In this document: piece by piece, positions 1 to 8,585 of the stretch
Layout: every line of letters starts with the position of its first letter
Numbering within the stretch: the stretch's first letter is position 1
Origin: Nocardioides scoriae
GTDB lineage: Bacteria > Actinomycetota > Actinomycetes > Propionibacteriales > Nocardioidaceae
Assembly: GCF_900104965.1 (NCBI RefSeq)
Contig: NZ_LT629757.1
Location: forward strand, 2,852,001-2,916,000
Length of the DNA stretch: 64,000 bases
Direction of reading: 5' to 3'
Notes under the pieces: model-generated
What the model was told of the DNA's origin: nothing
Seen by the model: the letters and a program-made list of their open reading frames with translations, nothing else
The model's database searches: none
Made by a program: the position numbers and the translations under genes

Positions 1-449
1 GCTCGCGTGCCCTGGTCGAGGGGCCCTACGGCCGGCTCGGGGAGCGCGCCCGCACCCGCCCCCGCGTCGCCCTCATCGGTGCCGGGGTCGGCATCACGCC
101 GCTGCGCGCGCTGGCCGAGGGCCTGGCCTACGCCCCCGGCGACGCGACGTACGTCGAGCGCTGCACCACAGCGCCGCTGTTCGTCGCCGAGGTCGACGCC
201 CTGGTCCGGCACCGCGGCCTGCACGTGCTGCGGCTGCCCGGCCACCGCCGCCACCCCGACTCCTGGCTCGGCGACGGCATGGCCGACCCGGTCGACGACC
301 TCGGCCACCTCCTGCACTGGATCCCCGACGTCGCCGAGCGCGACGTCTACGTCTGCGGCCCGGCGCCGTGGGCCGAGCTCGTGCGCCGCACCCTCGACGC
401 CGCCGGCGTCCACCCCGACCACGTCCACCTCGAGACCTTTGCCTGGTGA
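1..449 (+). CDS. Ferredoxin/ferric reductase-like FAD-NAD(P)H oxidoreductase, C-terminal part (5' end outside window)
   Basis: Only the last 148 codons are present; the reading frame is open to the window edge (first full codon at base 3). The visible part is the NAD(P)-binding half of a ferredoxin-NADP-reductase-fold domain: a VEGPYG turn, an ALIGAGVGITPLRA nucleotide-binding loop, and a VYVCGPAPW motif followed by a final LETFAW. Family knowledge: proteins with this C-terminus are often membrane ferric-reductase-like flavoproteins that pass electrons from NAD(P)H through FAD to membrane hemes. The stop lies 7 bases before an exported FMN-binding protein, which is followed by ApbE, so an electron route across the membrane to extracytoplasmic flavin is inferred. 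The heme-binding membrane part would lie upstream and cannot be checked. Confidence 0.8.
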   Translation, partial: SRALVEGPYGRLGERARTRPRVALIGAGVGITPLRALAEGLAYAPGDATYVERCTTAPLFVAEVDALVRHRGLHVLRLPGHRRHPDSWLGDGMADPVDDLGHLLHWIPDVAERDVYVCGPAPWAELVRRTLDAAGVHPDHVHLETFAW

Positions 450-456
450 TCCGACC

Positions 457-999
457 ATGAGACGCATCTCCCTGTGGGTGCTCAGCACCCTGTCCGTGCT
501 CGTCCTGCTCTTCGGCTACAGCACCTCGACGGCCGGCCCGCTCGCCGCCGGCGCCGCCAGCTCGGCGGAGTCCGGCCCGACCGCGGGCAGCGGCACGACC
601 AGCGGCAGCACCAGCGGGTCGACCGCCTCCGGCTCGACCGGCTCGACCGGCTCGACCGGCTCGACCGGATCCGGCTCGACCGACGCGGGATCGACCGGCG
701 CGGGCAGCTCCGGGAGCTCCGGGAGCACCACCGTCGCGGGGTCGGTCGCCCAGACCCAGTGGGGGCCGGTCCAGGTCCAGATCTCGGTGGCCGACGGCAA
801 GGTCACCCAGGTCGACGTGCTGCAGCAGCCGAGCGGCAACCCCAAGGACCAGGAGATCAACGCCTACGCGCTGCCGATCCTCACCCAGGAGACGATCGAC
901 GCCCAGAGCGCGCAGATCGACATGGTCAGCGGGGCGACCGTGACCAGCGACGGCTACGTCCAGTCGCTGCAGAGCGCCCTCGACCAGGCCGGCCTGTGA
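457..999 (+). CDS. Exported FMN-binding domain protein with Ser/Thr/Gly linker
   Basis: 180 residues. An N-terminal hydrophobic segment (about residues 4-22) acts as a signal anchor or signal peptide. A low-complexity Gly-Ser-Thr linker follows (about residues 45-90), then an FMN-binding domain ending with DMVSGATVTS at 155-164. In this family FMN is joined by a phosphoester bond to the last Thr of the SGATxT motif, here Thr163, by the ApbE flavin transferase. The apbE gene overlaps the end of this one, which fits. The protein likely carries electrons on the outer face of the membrane, fed by the upstream oxidoreductase. The linker DNA contains 9-base GGCTCGACC repeats (631-666), which may make its length variable. 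The ATG at 457 follows the upstream stop by 7 bases. Confidence 0.87.
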   Translation: MRRISLWVLSTLSVLVLLFGYSTSTAGPLAAGAASSAESGPTAGSGTTSGSTSGSTASGSTGSTGSTGSTGSGSTDAGSTGAGSSGSSGSTTVAGSVAQTQWGPVQVQISVADGKVTQVDVLQQPSGNPKDQEINAYALPILTQETIDAQSAQIDMVSGATVTSDGYVQSLQSALDQAGL

Positions 1000-1883
1000 T
1001 CCGCGCCGGTCTGCCGACCACCACCCGGGCCGCCACGCGGGACGCCCACCGACCCGCTTCCCGACCCGCCTCGGCCACCCGGGCGGCACGGCCTGCCCGC
1101 GTCGACGCCGGCCTGCCCGCGATGCCGGTCCACCGCCGGGTCGAGCACGTGATGGGGATGCCGATCAGCCTGGCCCTGCGCGGCCGGCACGCCGCGGACG
1201 CCCAGGCCGACGCGGCGTGGGACCACGCCCTGGCGGTGCTCCGCGAGGCCGACCGCGTCTTCAGCACCTACCGCGCCGACTCCGTGGTGAGCCGGCTGCA
1301 GCGCGCCGAGCTCGCCCTCGACGACTGCCCCCGCGAGGTCCACGAGGTGCTCGCGCTGGGCGAGCGGGCGCGGGTCGAGTCCGACGGCGCGTTCGACGTA
1401 CGCCGGGCCGGTCCGGACGGCGCCCTCGTGCTCGACCCGTCCGGCGTCGTCAAGGGCTGGGCCGTCGACCGGGCGTTCCGCGCCTTCGACGACCTGCGCG
1501 CCACCGACGTCTGCCTCGCCGCCGGCGGCGACCTGGCCTGCCGCACCGCGCTGCCCGGCTCGCAGGGCTGGCGCATCGGCGTCGAGGACCCCCACGACGC
1601 CAGCCGCGTGCTGGCCGTGGTGCCGGCGCGCGACGGCGCCGTCGCCACCTCCGGACTGGCCCACCGCGGCGCCCACCTCGTCGACGCCCGCACCGGCACC
1701 ACCCCGGCCGACGTCGCCTCGGTCACCGTCGTGGCCGCCGACCTCGTGACCGCCGACCTCGACGCCACCTCGGCCTTCGCGCGCGGCGGCGACGCCGCCC
1801 GCTGGCTCGGCGCCCGCCCCGGTCGCGCCGGCGTCGTCGTGTGGGCCGACGGTCGGGCGGAGGTGGTGGGGCGGGCCGACTAG
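996..1883 (+). CDS. apbE: FAD:protein FMN transferase (ApbE family)
   Basis: About 295 residues from a GTG that overlaps the preceding TGA (GTGA); ATG codons at 1122, 1152 and 1158 are plausible later starts because the first 40 residues are Ala/Arg-rich and unlike the family. The ApbE core is visible: EHVMGMPISLAL near the start, VFSTYRADSVVSRL, VVKGWAVDRAF, CLAAGGDLACR and AVATSGLAHR. The enzyme takes FMN from FAD and attaches it to Thr in SGATxT motifs of exported proteins, in a Mg-dependent reaction. The neighbouring FMN-binding protein is the obvious substrate. ApbE proteins usually act outside the cytoplasmic membrane; no clear lipobox is seen here, so the export route is uncertain. Confidence 0.88.
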   Translation: MIRAGLPTTTRAATRDAHRPASRPASATRAARPARVDAGLPAMPVHRRVEHVMGMPISLALRGRHAADAQADAAWDHALAVLREADRVFSTYRADSVVSRLQRAELALDDCPREVHEVLALGERARVESDGAFDVRRAGPDGALVLDPSGVVKGWAVDRAFRAFDDLRATDVCLAAGGDLACRTALPGSQGWRIGVEDPHDASRVLAVVPARDGAVATSGLAHRGAHLVDARTGTTPADVASVTVVAADLVTADLDATSAFARGGDAARWLGARPGRAGVVVWADGRAEVVGRAD

Positions 1884-1886
1884 GGC

Positions 1887-1960
1887 ACTGGACGTCCTTT
1901 TCGGTCACCTGACGCCTGTTGCAACAGACGTCCAGTAGCTGATGACCCGGACGTCCGGGT
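1887..1960. promoter_or_regulatory. Cluster of GACGTCC palindromes after apbE (terminator or operator)
   Basis: Three nested or adjacent dyads are seen. ACTGGACGTC (1887-1896) pairs perfectly with GACGTCCAGT (1927-1936). Between them lies the 12-base palindrome CTGTTGCAACAG (1916-1927). A separate 16-base perfect palindrome spans 1945-1960. GACGTCC occurs three times. The block sits between apbE and the ABC operon, so it may end apbE transcription, but the repeated core also looks like a protein-binding site. Confidence 0.5.
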
Positions 1961-2017
1961 AATCAGCGCCGCCGTCCGCCACCACGACCCCCCGGTGCGC
2001 AACCCCCCACCGTCCCC

Positions 2018-2042
2018 CATAATGAGACTCGTTCTCATTATG
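2018..2042. promoter_or_regulatory. Predicted Zur box upstream of the ABC importer operon
   Basis: A perfect inverted repeat with 10-base arms CATAATGAGA and TCTCATTATG and a 5-base centre CTCGT. It is AT-rich in very GC-rich surroundings and ends 11 bases before the GTG of the first ABC gene. The TGAGA-N5-TCTCA core resembles binding sites of actinobacterial Zur (Fur-family zinc repressors). A zur-type gene lies at the other end of the same operon. Location over the promoter suggests repression when zinc is plentiful. Other Fur-family regulators (Fur, Mur, Nur) could bind similar dyads. Confidence 0.68.
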
Positions 2043-2053
2043 AAGGCGGTGCA

Positions 2054-2739
<686 letters not shown>

Positions 2740-2743
<4 letters not shown>

Positions 2744-3540
2744 GCGCGGGGCTGCGCCTGGACGGCGTCACCCACCTGCACGACCGGGCCGGCACCGCCG
2801 GCGTCCGCGACGTCTCCCTCGCGGTCGCGCCCGGCGAGACGGTGGGCCTGGTGGGACGCTCCGGGGCCGGCAAGTCGACGCTCGTGTCGGTGGCGCTCGG
2901 GCTGCTGCCGGCGCAGCGCGGCGAGGTGGCGTACGACGGGCGACCGCTCCCCCGCCGGCGCCCGGGACCGCGGCGCTCGCGCGAGCTGCGCCGCACCGTG
3001 CAGTGGGTGCCCCAGGACCCGGCGGGGTCCCTGGACCCCCGGCGCCACCTGGGCCGGCAGCTGCTCGACCCGCAGCGTCGCCTGCGCGTGCCGGGCGACC
3101 ACGAGCAGCGGGCCCGGGAGGCGCTCGCGCGGGTGGGGCTCGACGCCACGATCGCCACGCGCCGCCCCCACGAGGTCTCCGGCGGCCAGGCGCAGCGGGT
3201 GGCGCTGGCCCGGGCGCTGGTGACCGGCGCCCGGGTGCTGCTCGCCGACGAGCCGGTGACCGGCCTCGACCACGACCGCCGAGACGACGTCCTCGACCTG
3301 CTGCTCGCGCTGTCCCGCGACCCGGTGGCCCCGCTCGGGCTGCTGCTGGTGTGCCACGACCTCGACGCCGTGGCGCGCACCTGCGCGCGCACGGTCGTGC
3401 TCGACGGCGGCCGCGTCGTCGAGCAGGGCCCCACCGGCCCGCTGCTGACCCGACCGACGCACCCCGCGACGCGGGCCCTCGTCGACGCCCGCCCCCCGGA
3501 CGTGCACCCGCACGCCCCCACCCACCAGGAGACCTCGTGA
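2740..3540 (+). CDS. Opp/Dpp/Nik-type ABC transporter ATP-binding protein 2
   Basis: 266 residues from a GTG that overlaps the previous stop. Walker A GRSGAGKST, the Opp/Dpp-typical QDPAGSLDPR segment, signature VSGGQAQR, Walker B VLLADEPVTGLD and CHD switch His are visible. The C-terminus (GPLLTRPTHPATRALVDA) resembles the DppF/OppF tail. The protein pairs with ATPase 1 as the heterodimeric motor of the importer. The stop overlaps the start of the lipoprotein gene (GTGA), consistent with translational coupling. Confidence 0.87.
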
Positions 3541-5051
3541 AGCACCGCCCCGCCGTCCTGATCGCCAGCCTGATCGCGGCCCTCGCCGGCGCCGGCTGCT
3601 CCGCCGGCCTGCCGTCCGGCGGGGCCCGCGACGCCGACCCCGACCGGCTGCGCCTGGCGATGCTGCAGCCGCCGCGCTCGGGGCTGAGCCCGCTCTCCGA
3701 CGACGCGTTCAAGCTCTCGCGCTGGAGCACCGCCGAGACCCTGGTGGGGCTCGACGCCGACGGCGGTGCCGTGCCCGCCCTGGCCACGTCGTGGGAGCAG
3801 GTCGACCCGCGGACCTGGCGGCTGCAGCTGCGCGACGGCGTCCGCTTCCACGACGGCACCAGGCTGCGGGCGACCCACGCGGCGGCCTCGCTGACGGCTG
3901 CCGCGCAGGCCAGCCCGCCGCCGCGGATCCTCGACGGCGTCACGCTCCGGGCCCGGGCGCTCGACGGCGACACCCTGGAGGTCACCACGGCCGATCCCGA
4001 CCCGCTGGTGCCGCAGCGGCTGTCCTCGCCGCAGCTCGTCGTCCTCAGCCCCGCGGCGTACGACGGCCCGGCGGTCGACCCCGTCGGCACCGGCACCGGC
4101 CCCTTCGAGCTGACCGAGGTCGACGGGACGTCGGGGGCCACGCTGGAGCGGTTCGACGGCTACTGGGGCGAGCGCGCCGCCCTCGCCGGCATCGACGTCG
4201 CCTACGTGCCCGACGGCACCGCCCGCGCGGCGGCGCTGCGCACCGGCGAGGCCGACGTCGTCGAGGCGGTGCCGGTCGGCCAGGCGGCCCGGCTCGACCA
4301 GGACCTCGTGCACGAGGTGCCGATGCCGCGCACGAACACGCTCTACCTCAACACCGAGCGCGGCCCCTTCGCCGACCCGGCCGTGCGCGCCGCCGCGCGC
4401 GAGGCCGTCGACCGCGCCCGGATCGTGGCCTCGGTCTACGAGGGCCGCGCCGACGTGGCGCAGGGCCTGCTCGGGCCGGCCGTCGCCTGGGCCGCCCCGC
4501 TCCGCGACACCCCGTCGTACGCCGCCGCGCTGGCGGGGCGCGCCCGTCCCGCCGCTCGCGTCGACGGCGTCGAGATCAGCCTCGGCACCTTCACCGACCG
4601 CGCCGAGCTGCCCGAGGTGGCCGTGCTCCTGGAGCAGGAGCTCGAGGCCGTCGGCTTCGAGGTCGAGCAGGACGTGCGGGAGTACCAGTACATCGAGGCC
4701 GACGCCCTCGACGGCGCCTTCGACGCCTTCGTGCTGAGCCGCGCCACCGTGCTCGACTCGGGCGACCCCGTCGCCTACCTCTACAGCGACTTCGCCTGCC
4801 GCGGGTCGTTCAACCTCAGCCAGCTGTGCGACCCGGCCGTCGACCGGGCACTGGAGCGGGCCGCGGCGCTGCCGGTCGGCGAGCAGCGGCAGCGGGCCAC
4901 GCTCGCCGCGGAGGCGGCCGTGCTGGCGACCGACGCGGTGGTGCCGATGCTGCACGAGCGCGTCGTCCAGGGCGAGTCGGCCCGGGTCAGCGGCGTGCTG
5001 CGCGACCCGCGCGAGCGGCAGCTGGTCGCCACCGCCACCGACGTGCGGTGA
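3537..5051 (+). CDS. ABC transporter substrate-binding lipoprotein (SBP family 5)
   Basis: 504 residues. An N-terminal hydrophobic stretch ends in ALAGAGC, an acceptable though not ideal lipobox with Cys at about residue 20, so the mature protein is probably a membrane-anchored lipoprotein. The body follows the SBP_bac_5 pattern of Opp/Dpp/Nik receptors: LVGLDADGGAVPALATSW, TWRLQLRDGVRFHDG, VGTGTGPFEL and RFDGYWG. It binds the transported substrate outside the cell and hands it to the fused permease encoded next. The GTG start overlaps the stop of ATPase 2 and its own stop overlaps the permease start. A predicted zinc or metallophore ligand follows only from the Zur box. Confidence 0.87.
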   Translation: MKHRPAVLIASLIAALAGAGCSAGLPSGGARDADPDRLRLAMLQPPRSGLSPLSDDAFKLSRWSTAETLVGLDADGGAVPALATSWEQVDPRTWRLQLRDGVRFHDGTRLRATHAAASLTAAAQASPPPRILDGVTLRARALDGDTLEVTTADPDPLVPQRLSSPQLVVLSPAAYDGPAVDPVGTGTGPFELTEVDGTSGATLERFDGYWGERAALAGIDVAYVPDGTARAAALRTGEADVVEAVPVGQAARLDQDLVHEVPMPRTNTLYLNTERGPFADPAVRAAAREAVDRARIVASVYEGRADVAQGLLGPAVAWAAPLRDTPSYAAALAGRARPAARVDGVEISLGTFTDRAELPEVAVLLEQELEAVGFEVEQDVREYQYIEADALDGAFDAFVLSRATVLDSGDPVAYLYSDFACRGSFNLSQLCDPAVDRALERAAALPVGEQRQRATLAAEAAVLATDAVVPMLHERVVQGESARVSGVLRDPRERQLVATATDVR

Positions 5052-6826
5052 GGCGGGGCCACCGCGGCACCCCCGCGCGCCGGTCGCTCCCGGTGGCCGC
5101 CGCGTCGCGGCTGCTCGCGGGGGCGGCCTTCCTCGGCCTCGTCGGGGCACTGCCCTGGTTGTCGGGGCGCAGCGCGGCGTACACCGTGCTCCGGGCGAGG
5201 TACGCCGAGCTCGAGGCCACTCCCGCCGCCCTGGCGCTCGTCGAGACCGAGCTGGGCCTGGACCGCGGCCCGCTCGGCGTGCTCGGCGACTGGCTGGCCG
5301 GACTGCCGCGCGGCGACCTGGGCGACTCGTGGACCAGCGGCCGCCCGGTGCTGCCGGGCCTGCTCGAGGCCCTGGTCGCCTCGTCGGTGCTGATGGTGGC
5401 GGCGCTGGTGGTCGCGCTCGCCGTGGCGGTGCTGGTGGTGGTGCCGTCGCTGGTCGCGGGGCTGCGCGGTCGCACCCGGCGCACGCCCGTGGTGGCGGTC
5501 GCCCTGACAGCGCTGCCGGAGCTCGTGCTGGCGGCGGTGCTGCTGCTGGTCGGGGCGGTGTGGCTGGGGTGGTTCGCGCCGTACGGCTGGCAGCGACCCG
5601 GCGACGTGGTGCTGCCCGCCCTCGCGCTGGGCCTGCCGGCCGGCGGGCTGCTCGGCCGGCTGGCCGCCGACGCGGTCGACCGGGCCGTGTCCGAGACCTG
5701 GGTCTCGACCTGGCGGCTCGCGGGACTGCCCCCGGCGCGGGTCGCGGTCGCCGTGCTGCGACGCGCGCTGGCGCCGGTCCTGGGGCAGGTCGGGCTCGTG
5801 GTCGTCGGGCTGCTCGGTGGCGCGGTGGCCGTCGAGGAGGTCTTCGCGGTGCCCGGGCTCGGGCGGGCGCTGCTGGGCGCGGCCAGCGCCCAGGACGTGC
5901 CGACGCTGCGGGCGGGCCTGCTGCTGCTCGTCGCCGTGGCCGTGCTGGTGGGCACGGCCACGGCCCTGGCGCGACGGCTGCTGCTGGGCGCCGCGCTGCG
6001 GACGGGGTCACTGCCGACGCCGCCGGCCGCGGGCGGGTCGCGGGGGCGCGCGTTCCCGCTCGTGGTCGGCGGGGCGCTGCTGCTCGCGGTGCTGGTCGGG
6101 CTGGCCGGCGACCCCTCCAGCTCCGCCCACGACCGGCTCGAGGCCCCTCGACCCGGGCTCTGGCTCGGCGCTGACGCCAGCGGCCGCGACCTGCTGGCCC
6201 GGCTGGGGCACGGCGCCCTGGTCACGGTCGGCACCTCGGTGCTGGTGGTGCTCGCCTGCCTGCTGCTCGGCCTGCTGCTGGGCACCCTGCCGCGCCTGGG
6301 CACGGGGCCGGTCGAGATCACCAACGCCGCGCCCCCGGTGGTCGCCGGCCTCGTGGTCGCGGGCATCTGGGGCCCCTCGGTCGCCGGGGCCGCGCTCGCC
6401 GTCACCGCGGTCAGCTGGGCGCCGCTGGCCTCCCACACCAGCGCGTTGCTGGTCGAGGCCCGGGCGCAGCCCCACGTGGCCGTGCTCGAGGTGCTGGGCA
6501 CCGGACGGGTGCGCCGGCTGTGGTGCCACCTGCTGCCCGCGGTGGTGGCGCCGGTCGCGCGTCACGCCGCCGCCCGGCTGCCCGGTGTCGCGCTGGCCCT
6601 CGCCGCGCTCGGCTTTCTCGGGCTCGGCCCCGGTCAGCCCACCCCCGAGTGGGGACTGGTGCTCGCCGAGGGGGTGGGGTACGCCGAGCGCGCGCCGTGG
6701 GTCGTCGCCGCCCCGACGCTGGCGCTGGTGGCCGTCTCGGTGCTGGCCGCCGCCCTGGCCGAGGACCGCCCCGCCCGCGGGGTCAGTGGTCCCCGCACAC
6801 CCCGAAGACCTCGACGAGGTGGCTGA
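5048..6826 (+). CDS. Fused DppB-DppC-type ABC permease (two permease domains in one chain)
   Basis: 592 residues from a GTG overlapping the preceding stop. The first half (about 1-320) is DppB-like: ELGLDRGPLGVLGDWLAGL and GDLGDSW near the start and the membrane EEVFAVPGLGRALLGAA loop. The second half (about 325-570) is DppC-like: LGADASGRDLLARLGHGA and the VEVLGTGRVRRLWCHLLPAV coupling-loop region. Normally these are separate genes of about 310 and 290 residues. The fusion gives one polypeptide that forms the whole channel. The 3' end overlaps the convergent zur gene by 44 bases. The last 20 residues are Arg/Pro-rich and are encoded inside that overlap. Confidence 0.86.
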   Translation: MRRGHRGTPARRSLPVAAASRLLAGAAFLGLVGALPWLSGRSAAYTVLRARYAELEATPAALALVETELGLDRGPLGVLGDWLAGLPRGDLGDSWTSGRPVLPGLLEALVASSVLMVAALVVALAVAVLVVVPSLVAGLRGRTRRTPVVAVALTALPELVLAAVLLLVGAVWLGWFAPYGWQRPGDVVLPALALGLPAGGLLGRLAADAVDRAVSETWVSTWRLAGLPPARVAVAVLRRALAPVLGQVGLVVVGLLGGAVAVEEVFAVPGLGRALLGAASAQDVPTLRAGLLLLVAVAVLVGTATALARRLLLGAALRTGSLPTPPAAGGSRGRAFPLVVGGALLLAVLVGLAGDPSSSAHDRLEAPRPGLWLGADASGRDLLARLGHGALVTVGTSVLVVLACLLLGLLLGTLPRLGTGPVEITNAAPPVVAGLVVAGIWGPSVAGAALAVTAVSWAPLASHTSALLVEARAQPHVAVLEVLGTGRVRRLWCHLLPAVVAPVARHAAARLPGVALALAALGFLGLGPGQPTPEWGLVLAEGVGYAERAPWVVAAPTLALVAVSVLAAALAEDRPARGVSGPRTPRRPRRGG

Positions 6827-7184
6827 CCTCGCGGAAGCCGTGCTCGGCGGCCACCGCCTCGGCCCACCGCTCGACCGCCGGGCCGCGCACCTCGACCGCC
6901 TTGCCGCACACCCGGCACACCAGGTGGTGGTGGTGGGTCTCGCTGCACAGCCGGTAGGTCACCTCGCCGCTCTCCGAGCGCATCGCGTCGAGCTCGCCGG
7001 CGTCGCTCATGGCCTGCAGCGTGCGGTAGACGGTCGCCAGCCCGACCCGCTGGTCGTTGCGTCGCATGGCCTCGTGGACGTCCTGGGCGCTGCGGAAGTC
7101 GTCGAACCCCGCGAGCGCGTCGGCGATCGCCGCCCGCTTGGTCGACGTGCGACCCCGCGGGGTCGGCGGCGTGACGGCGTCCAT
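6783..7184 (-). CDS. zur: Fur-family transcriptional regulator, Zur type
   Basis: 133 residues, a normal length for Zur. The winged helix is seen at about 15-75 (ATVYRTLQAMSDAGELDAM). A metal region follows with four consecutive His at 84-87 and a CRVC pair (Cys90, Cys93). The C-terminus is FGVCGDH, so the second structural zinc pair is Cys130 and His133 in place of the usual CxxC. Zur represses zinc-uptake genes when zinc is bound. ATG at 7184 has GAGGAGAC a few bases upstream. It faces the ABC operon and overlaps its last gene tail to tail. Mur or Nur identity cannot be excluded without binding data. Confidence 0.83.
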   Translation of the reverse strand: MDAVTPPTPRGRTSTKRAAIADALAGFDDFRSAQDVHEAMRRNDQRVGLATVYRTLQAMSDAGELDAMRSESGEVTYRLCSETHHHHLVCRVCGKAVEVRGPAVERWAEAVAAEHGFREVSHLVEVFGVCGDH

Positions 7185-7327
7185 GCGGTGGTCTCCTCTC
7201 CTGGCGGGCGCGGGCCAGCCTAGCCACGAGCAGCGCAGGGACGTGCCGCAGATGGACTAGTCCGCCCGGGACCACCCCCTTGCCGTCCCGGTGCAGCGGG
7301 CTCAAGGTGTGCCCCAGGGGGGTCACC

Positions 7328-8344
7328 ATGACGCGTATCGGGACGTCGTTCGCCAAGCTGCTGGTAGCCGCAGGTGCCGTGGTGATGACGGGGGTGTGGG
7401 CGTCACCGCCACCGGCCGCGGCGGCGGTGGCGCCTCCCTCGGTCGAGGACGTCCCGGGCATGGCGCGCTACACCACGTCGAGCACGATCGCGGTGTACGC
7501 CGCCTACAGCTGCACCAACACCGGTGGCCCCCGGGGCACCCGGTGGTACGTCGTCGCGACGCTCACCCAGCCCGGCGCCACGACCTACCGCGCCGGCTCG
7601 TCGACCCACCGCTCGACCGCGATCGCTGCCCTCTGCACCGGGTCGCCCACGACGCAGCGGATCACGCTGCACCGCCCCGCCCGGGTGCCCGCCGGCGTGC
7701 CCGACCCCGTGACCCTCGGAGGGCCCGGCGAGCCGCACGACCCGGTCTCGGTCACCGTCCGCCTCGAGGGCCACCCGCCGCCCGGCCAGCGCTTCGCCAA
7801 CCGCCGCAGCGCTCCCGTCACCGCCACCTCGGACACGTGGGCCGCGTGCAACGGCAGCTACGCCGACGGCCGCTGCTCGCCGCCCACGATCATCGCGCCG
7901 TCCGTCGGCCGCGTGCCGGCGACCCTGTCCTACAGCGGCCCCGACACCATGACGGCGCGGGTCACCTACACCTGCCAGGACCTCCCGGCTCCGCGCGGCG
8001 CCCAGTTCTTCCTCCAGGTCAGGTACCACCGCAGCAACGACCTCAACAGCTTCGTCAACGGCTACCGCAACGACCACCCCGGCGTGCTCAAGGCCACCTG
8101 CACCGGCGCCCCCGTGACCCAGGCGGTGACCCTCGTGCGGTCGTCCTACATCCTGCCCGGCATGACCGACCCGGGTCCCGGCGACGGCGACCTGTCGGTC
8201 ACCCTCGAGTCGCGGGGCACCCAGGAGATGGGCGGGTGGTACGCCATCACCGGGCCCCCGGTCACCCGCTCCCGCACCAGCACCCTGCTCTGCGACCCGG
8301 CCGCCCTGCCCGACGGGTCGAGCTTCCCCAGCGTCTGCCCCTGA
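7328..8344 (+). CDS. Secreted protein of unknown function with two related halves
   Basis: 338 residues from ATG 7328, which has a G-run ribosome site just upstream; an earlier in-frame ATG at 7280 would spoil the signal peptide. A Sec signal peptide is clear: charged start, hydrophobic core LLVAAGAVVMTGV and an Ala-rich end near residue 32. The mature part seems to contain two copies of a domain of about 130 residues. Each has a Tyr-Ser-Cys or Tyr-Thr-Cys strand, a PRGTR or PRGAQ turn, an ALCTGSPTTQ or ATCTGAPVTQ strand and a late Cys. Paired cysteines suggest disulfides and a beta-sandwich. I do not recognise the family. It is a single gene between zur and a sugar operon. Confidence 0.72.
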   Translation: MTRIGTSFAKLLVAAGAVVMTGVWASPPPAAAAVAPPSVEDVPGMARYTTSSTIAVYAAYSCTNTGGPRGTRWYVVATLTQPGATTYRAGSSTHRSTAIAALCTGSPTTQRITLHRPARVPAGVPDPVTLGGPGEPHDPVSVTVRLEGHPPPGQRFANRRSAPVTATSDTWAACNGSYADGRCSPPTIIAPSVGRVPATLSYSGPDTMTARVTYTCQDLPAPRGAQFFLQVRYHRSNDLNSFVNGYRNDHPGVLKATCTGAPVTQAVTLVRSSYILPGMTDPGPGDGDLSVTLESRGTQEMGGWYAITGPPVTRSRTSTLLCDPAALPDGSSFPSVCP

Positions 8345-8377
8345 GGCTCCACGGGGCGGGCGCGCGACGGAGCTGGG

Positions 8378-8425
8378 GGCCGCGGGCAGTCCCGTCCGGG
8401 TCGGGACTCCCCCCGGCCCGCGGCC
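8378..8425. terminator. Two-part hairpin after the secreted protein gene
   Basis: GGCCGCGGGC (8378-8387) pairs with GCCCGCGGCC (8416-8425), and inside it AGTCCCG (8389-8395) pairs with CGGGACT (8402-8408). There is no T-run, as is usual for terminators in high-GC actinobacteria. Location 35 bases after a stop fits a transcription end. Nothing else gene-like is seen in 8345-8573. Confidence 0.6.
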
Positions 8426-8573
8426 TTGCCCCACAGTGGCGGAAGTCCGCCACTCGCGCCCGGGTCGAAGGTCCCGAGATCGACGACGGAGCGCACCCCG
8501 GGTCCGGGTCGGGCTGGTCTACTCCCCGCGGTGACTTCGTGCACACGATGCACGCGGGTCCCGCCGTCGCCCC

Positions 8574-8579
8574 TACGCT
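8574..8579 (+). promoter_or_regulatory. Candidate -10 box for a leaderless transcript
   Basis: TACGCT fits the TANNNT -10 pattern and is followed after 6 bases by the GTG of the phosphoglucomutase gene. No ribosome-binding site is visible, so transcription probably starts at the GTG. No good -35 box is seen. Confidence 0.42.
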
Positions 8580-8585
8580 TCTCTG

